The notes beneath the pieces were generated by a model. It was not told the DNA's origin, did no database searches, and saw nothing but the letters and a program-made list of their open reading frames with translations. From the NCBI RefSeq assembly GCF_014193255.1, contig NZ_JACHZB010000004.1:1-64000 (forward strand): 64,000 nucleotides of DNA, in the 5' to 3' direction. The translations under genes were made by a program, and so were the position numbers. Of the stretch, positions 63,173 through 64,000 are shown piece after piece. How positions within the stretch are numbered: the stretch's first letter is position 1; every line of letters begins with the position of its first letter. The DNA comes from Rhizobium sp. BK196 (GTDB lineage Bacteria; Pseudomonadota; Alphaproteobacteria; Rhizobiales; Rhizobiaceae).

Positions 63173-64000
63173 TATGCGTCCTGCTCGGCTGCGTCGGCTT
63201 CAACAGCCTCAGCGTCCTTCGCCAGATCTTCCTCGGTGATCCAGCCGGCGATCAGGCGAGCCTGCACGACCATCTGTTCGGCTTCCACACGGGAAATGTC
63301 GAACTTCGAGAACAGGCCCTCGAATTTCTTCGTCTCACCGTTCTTGCGTTCGGTCCAGCCGACGAGGTCGTCGGCTGCGCAACCTGCGAAGTCCTCGATC
63401 GTCTTGATGCTGTCCTCGCCGAGTGCCACCATCATCTGGGCGGTCATGCCGTCGATCTGGCGCAGCTCGTCGGAAACGCCGAGTGCCTTACGCTTCTCGT
63501 CCATTTCCGCTTCGAGCTTCTCGAGGAATTCGCGGGCGCGGGTCTGGATTTCCTGCGCGGTATCTTCGTCGAAACCGTCGATCGAGGAGATTTCGTCGAG
63601 ATCGACATAAGCCAGCTCCTCGACGGCGGCGAAGCCTTCCGAAGCCAGAACCTGGCCAACCATCTCGTCGACGTCGAGCGCGTCCATGAAGAGATTGGTG
63701 CGCTCGTTGAATTCCTTCTGACGGCGCTCGGACTCTTCGGCTTCCGTCATGATGTCGATGTCCCAGCCCGTCAGCTGTGAAGCGAGGCGGACGTTCTGGC
63801 CGCGGCGGCCGATGGCGAGCGAAAGCTGCTCGTCTGGAACGACCACTTCGATGCGTTCCGCATCTTCGTCGAGAACGACCTTGGCGACTTCAGCCGGCTG
63901 CAGGGCGTTGACGACGAAGGTCGCCGGATCCTGCGACCAGGGAATGATGTCGATCTTCTCGCCCTGGAGCTCGCCGACTACGGCCTGGACGCGTGAACCG
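63172..64000 (-). CDS. nusA: Transcription termination/antitermination factor NusA (C-terminal part)
   Basis: About 275 residues of NusA, with the 5' part beyond the window. KH domains include [21 protein letters not shown]. The two C-terminal helical repeats with helix-hairpin-helix character follow ([20 protein letters not shown], then [20 protein letters not shown] in part). The extreme C-terminus is acidic and Ala-rich. It is the first visible gene of the nusA-ylxR-infB-rbfA-truB operon. Confidence 0.94.
   Translation of the reverse strand, partial: GSRVQAVVGELQGEKIDIIPWSQDPATFVVNALQPAEVAKVVLDEDAERIEVVVPDEQLSLAIGRRGQNVRLASQLTGWDIDIMTEAEESERRQKEFNERTNLFMDALDVDEMVGQVLASEGFAAVEELAYVDLDEISSIDGFDEDTAQEIQTRAREFLEKLEAEMDEKRKALGVSDELRQIDGMTAQMMVALGEDSIKTIEDFAGCAADDLVGWTERKNGETKKFEGLFSKFDISRVEAEQMVVQARLIAGWITEEDLAKDAEAVEADAAEQDA

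Overview
The window looks like chromosomal DNA of a Rhizobiaceae alphaproteobacterium, most likely Rhizobium in the broad sense. The evidence is high GC, the irr-fabA-fabB-fabI block, a CP4-type (class II) EPSP synthase in an aroA-cmk-rpsA block, a fused YlxR/L7Ae protein between nusA and infB, and an arabinose-polysaccharide-type cluster known from Sinorhizobium. All names rest on reading the translated sequence; no database search was run.

Layout. 1-44: 3' end of an initiator tRNA-Met. 0.2-9.3 kb (minus strand): a type I secretion locus with two probable non-RTX export substrates, an ABC exporter with a long N-terminal extension, a membrane fusion protein, a small HEPN-like protein and a GNAT-TPR protein. 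10.2-11.3 kb: a LuxR-type regulator with a degenerate receiver domain and a small exported protein, separated from the secretion locus by a gene-free 870 bp. 11.7-17.1 kb: a tightly packed surface polysaccharide operon (UDP-xylose synthase, UDP-xylose/UDP-glucose 4-epimerase, processive family 2 glycosyltransferase, DUF995 protein, GH26-like glycanase). It matches the uxs1-uxe-aps (arabinose-containing polysaccharide) gene order but lacks an adjacent AraC-like regulator.

17.1-36.8 kb is a large carbohydrate uptake and catabolism region. It holds a lone solute-binding protein divergent from a LacI-DUF2264-hydroxyacid dehydrogenase operon, and a four-gene minus-strand operon (two Gfo/Idh/MocA oxidoreductases, a TIM-barrel isomerase/epimerase, a DUF993 aldolase-like protein). 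A TetR regulator follows, then a complete ABC importer with a third Gfo/Idh/MocA enzyme, a choline-kinase-like phosphotransferase and a dimethylglycine/sarcosine dehydrogenase-like flavoprotein. The promoters of the four-gene operon and of the importer share one architecture: TTGACA, exactly 24 nt, then a 16-bp inverted repeat GTAACY-N4-AGTTAY about 65 bp before the start codon. This marks them as one probable TetR regulon. The substrate is unknown; glycoside oxidation followed by cleavage, possibly of a glucuronide, is the favoured inference. uxuB and uxaC (glucuronate catabolism) follow at 36.8-39.7 kb.

39.9-64 kb is mostly housekeeping: slyX, a short RNase D, an unknown low-complexity protein, rpsA, cmk, aroA, a TIGR02300 acidic protein, tRNA-Ala(GGC), a DUF1275 membrane protein, an exported protein, a TRIC/YicG-type membrane protein, irr, fabA-fabB-fabI, an RsmC-like methyltransferase, pnp, rpsO, an alpha/beta hydrolase, truB, rbfA, infB, ylxR and the 3' part of nusA. 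Several intrinsic terminators are clear. A strong hairpin with a T-tract lies between infB and rbfA.

The best candidates for something undescribed are the non-RTX type I secretion locus beside a polysaccharide operon (0-17 kb) and the TetR-linked glycoside catabolic regulon (22-34 kb).
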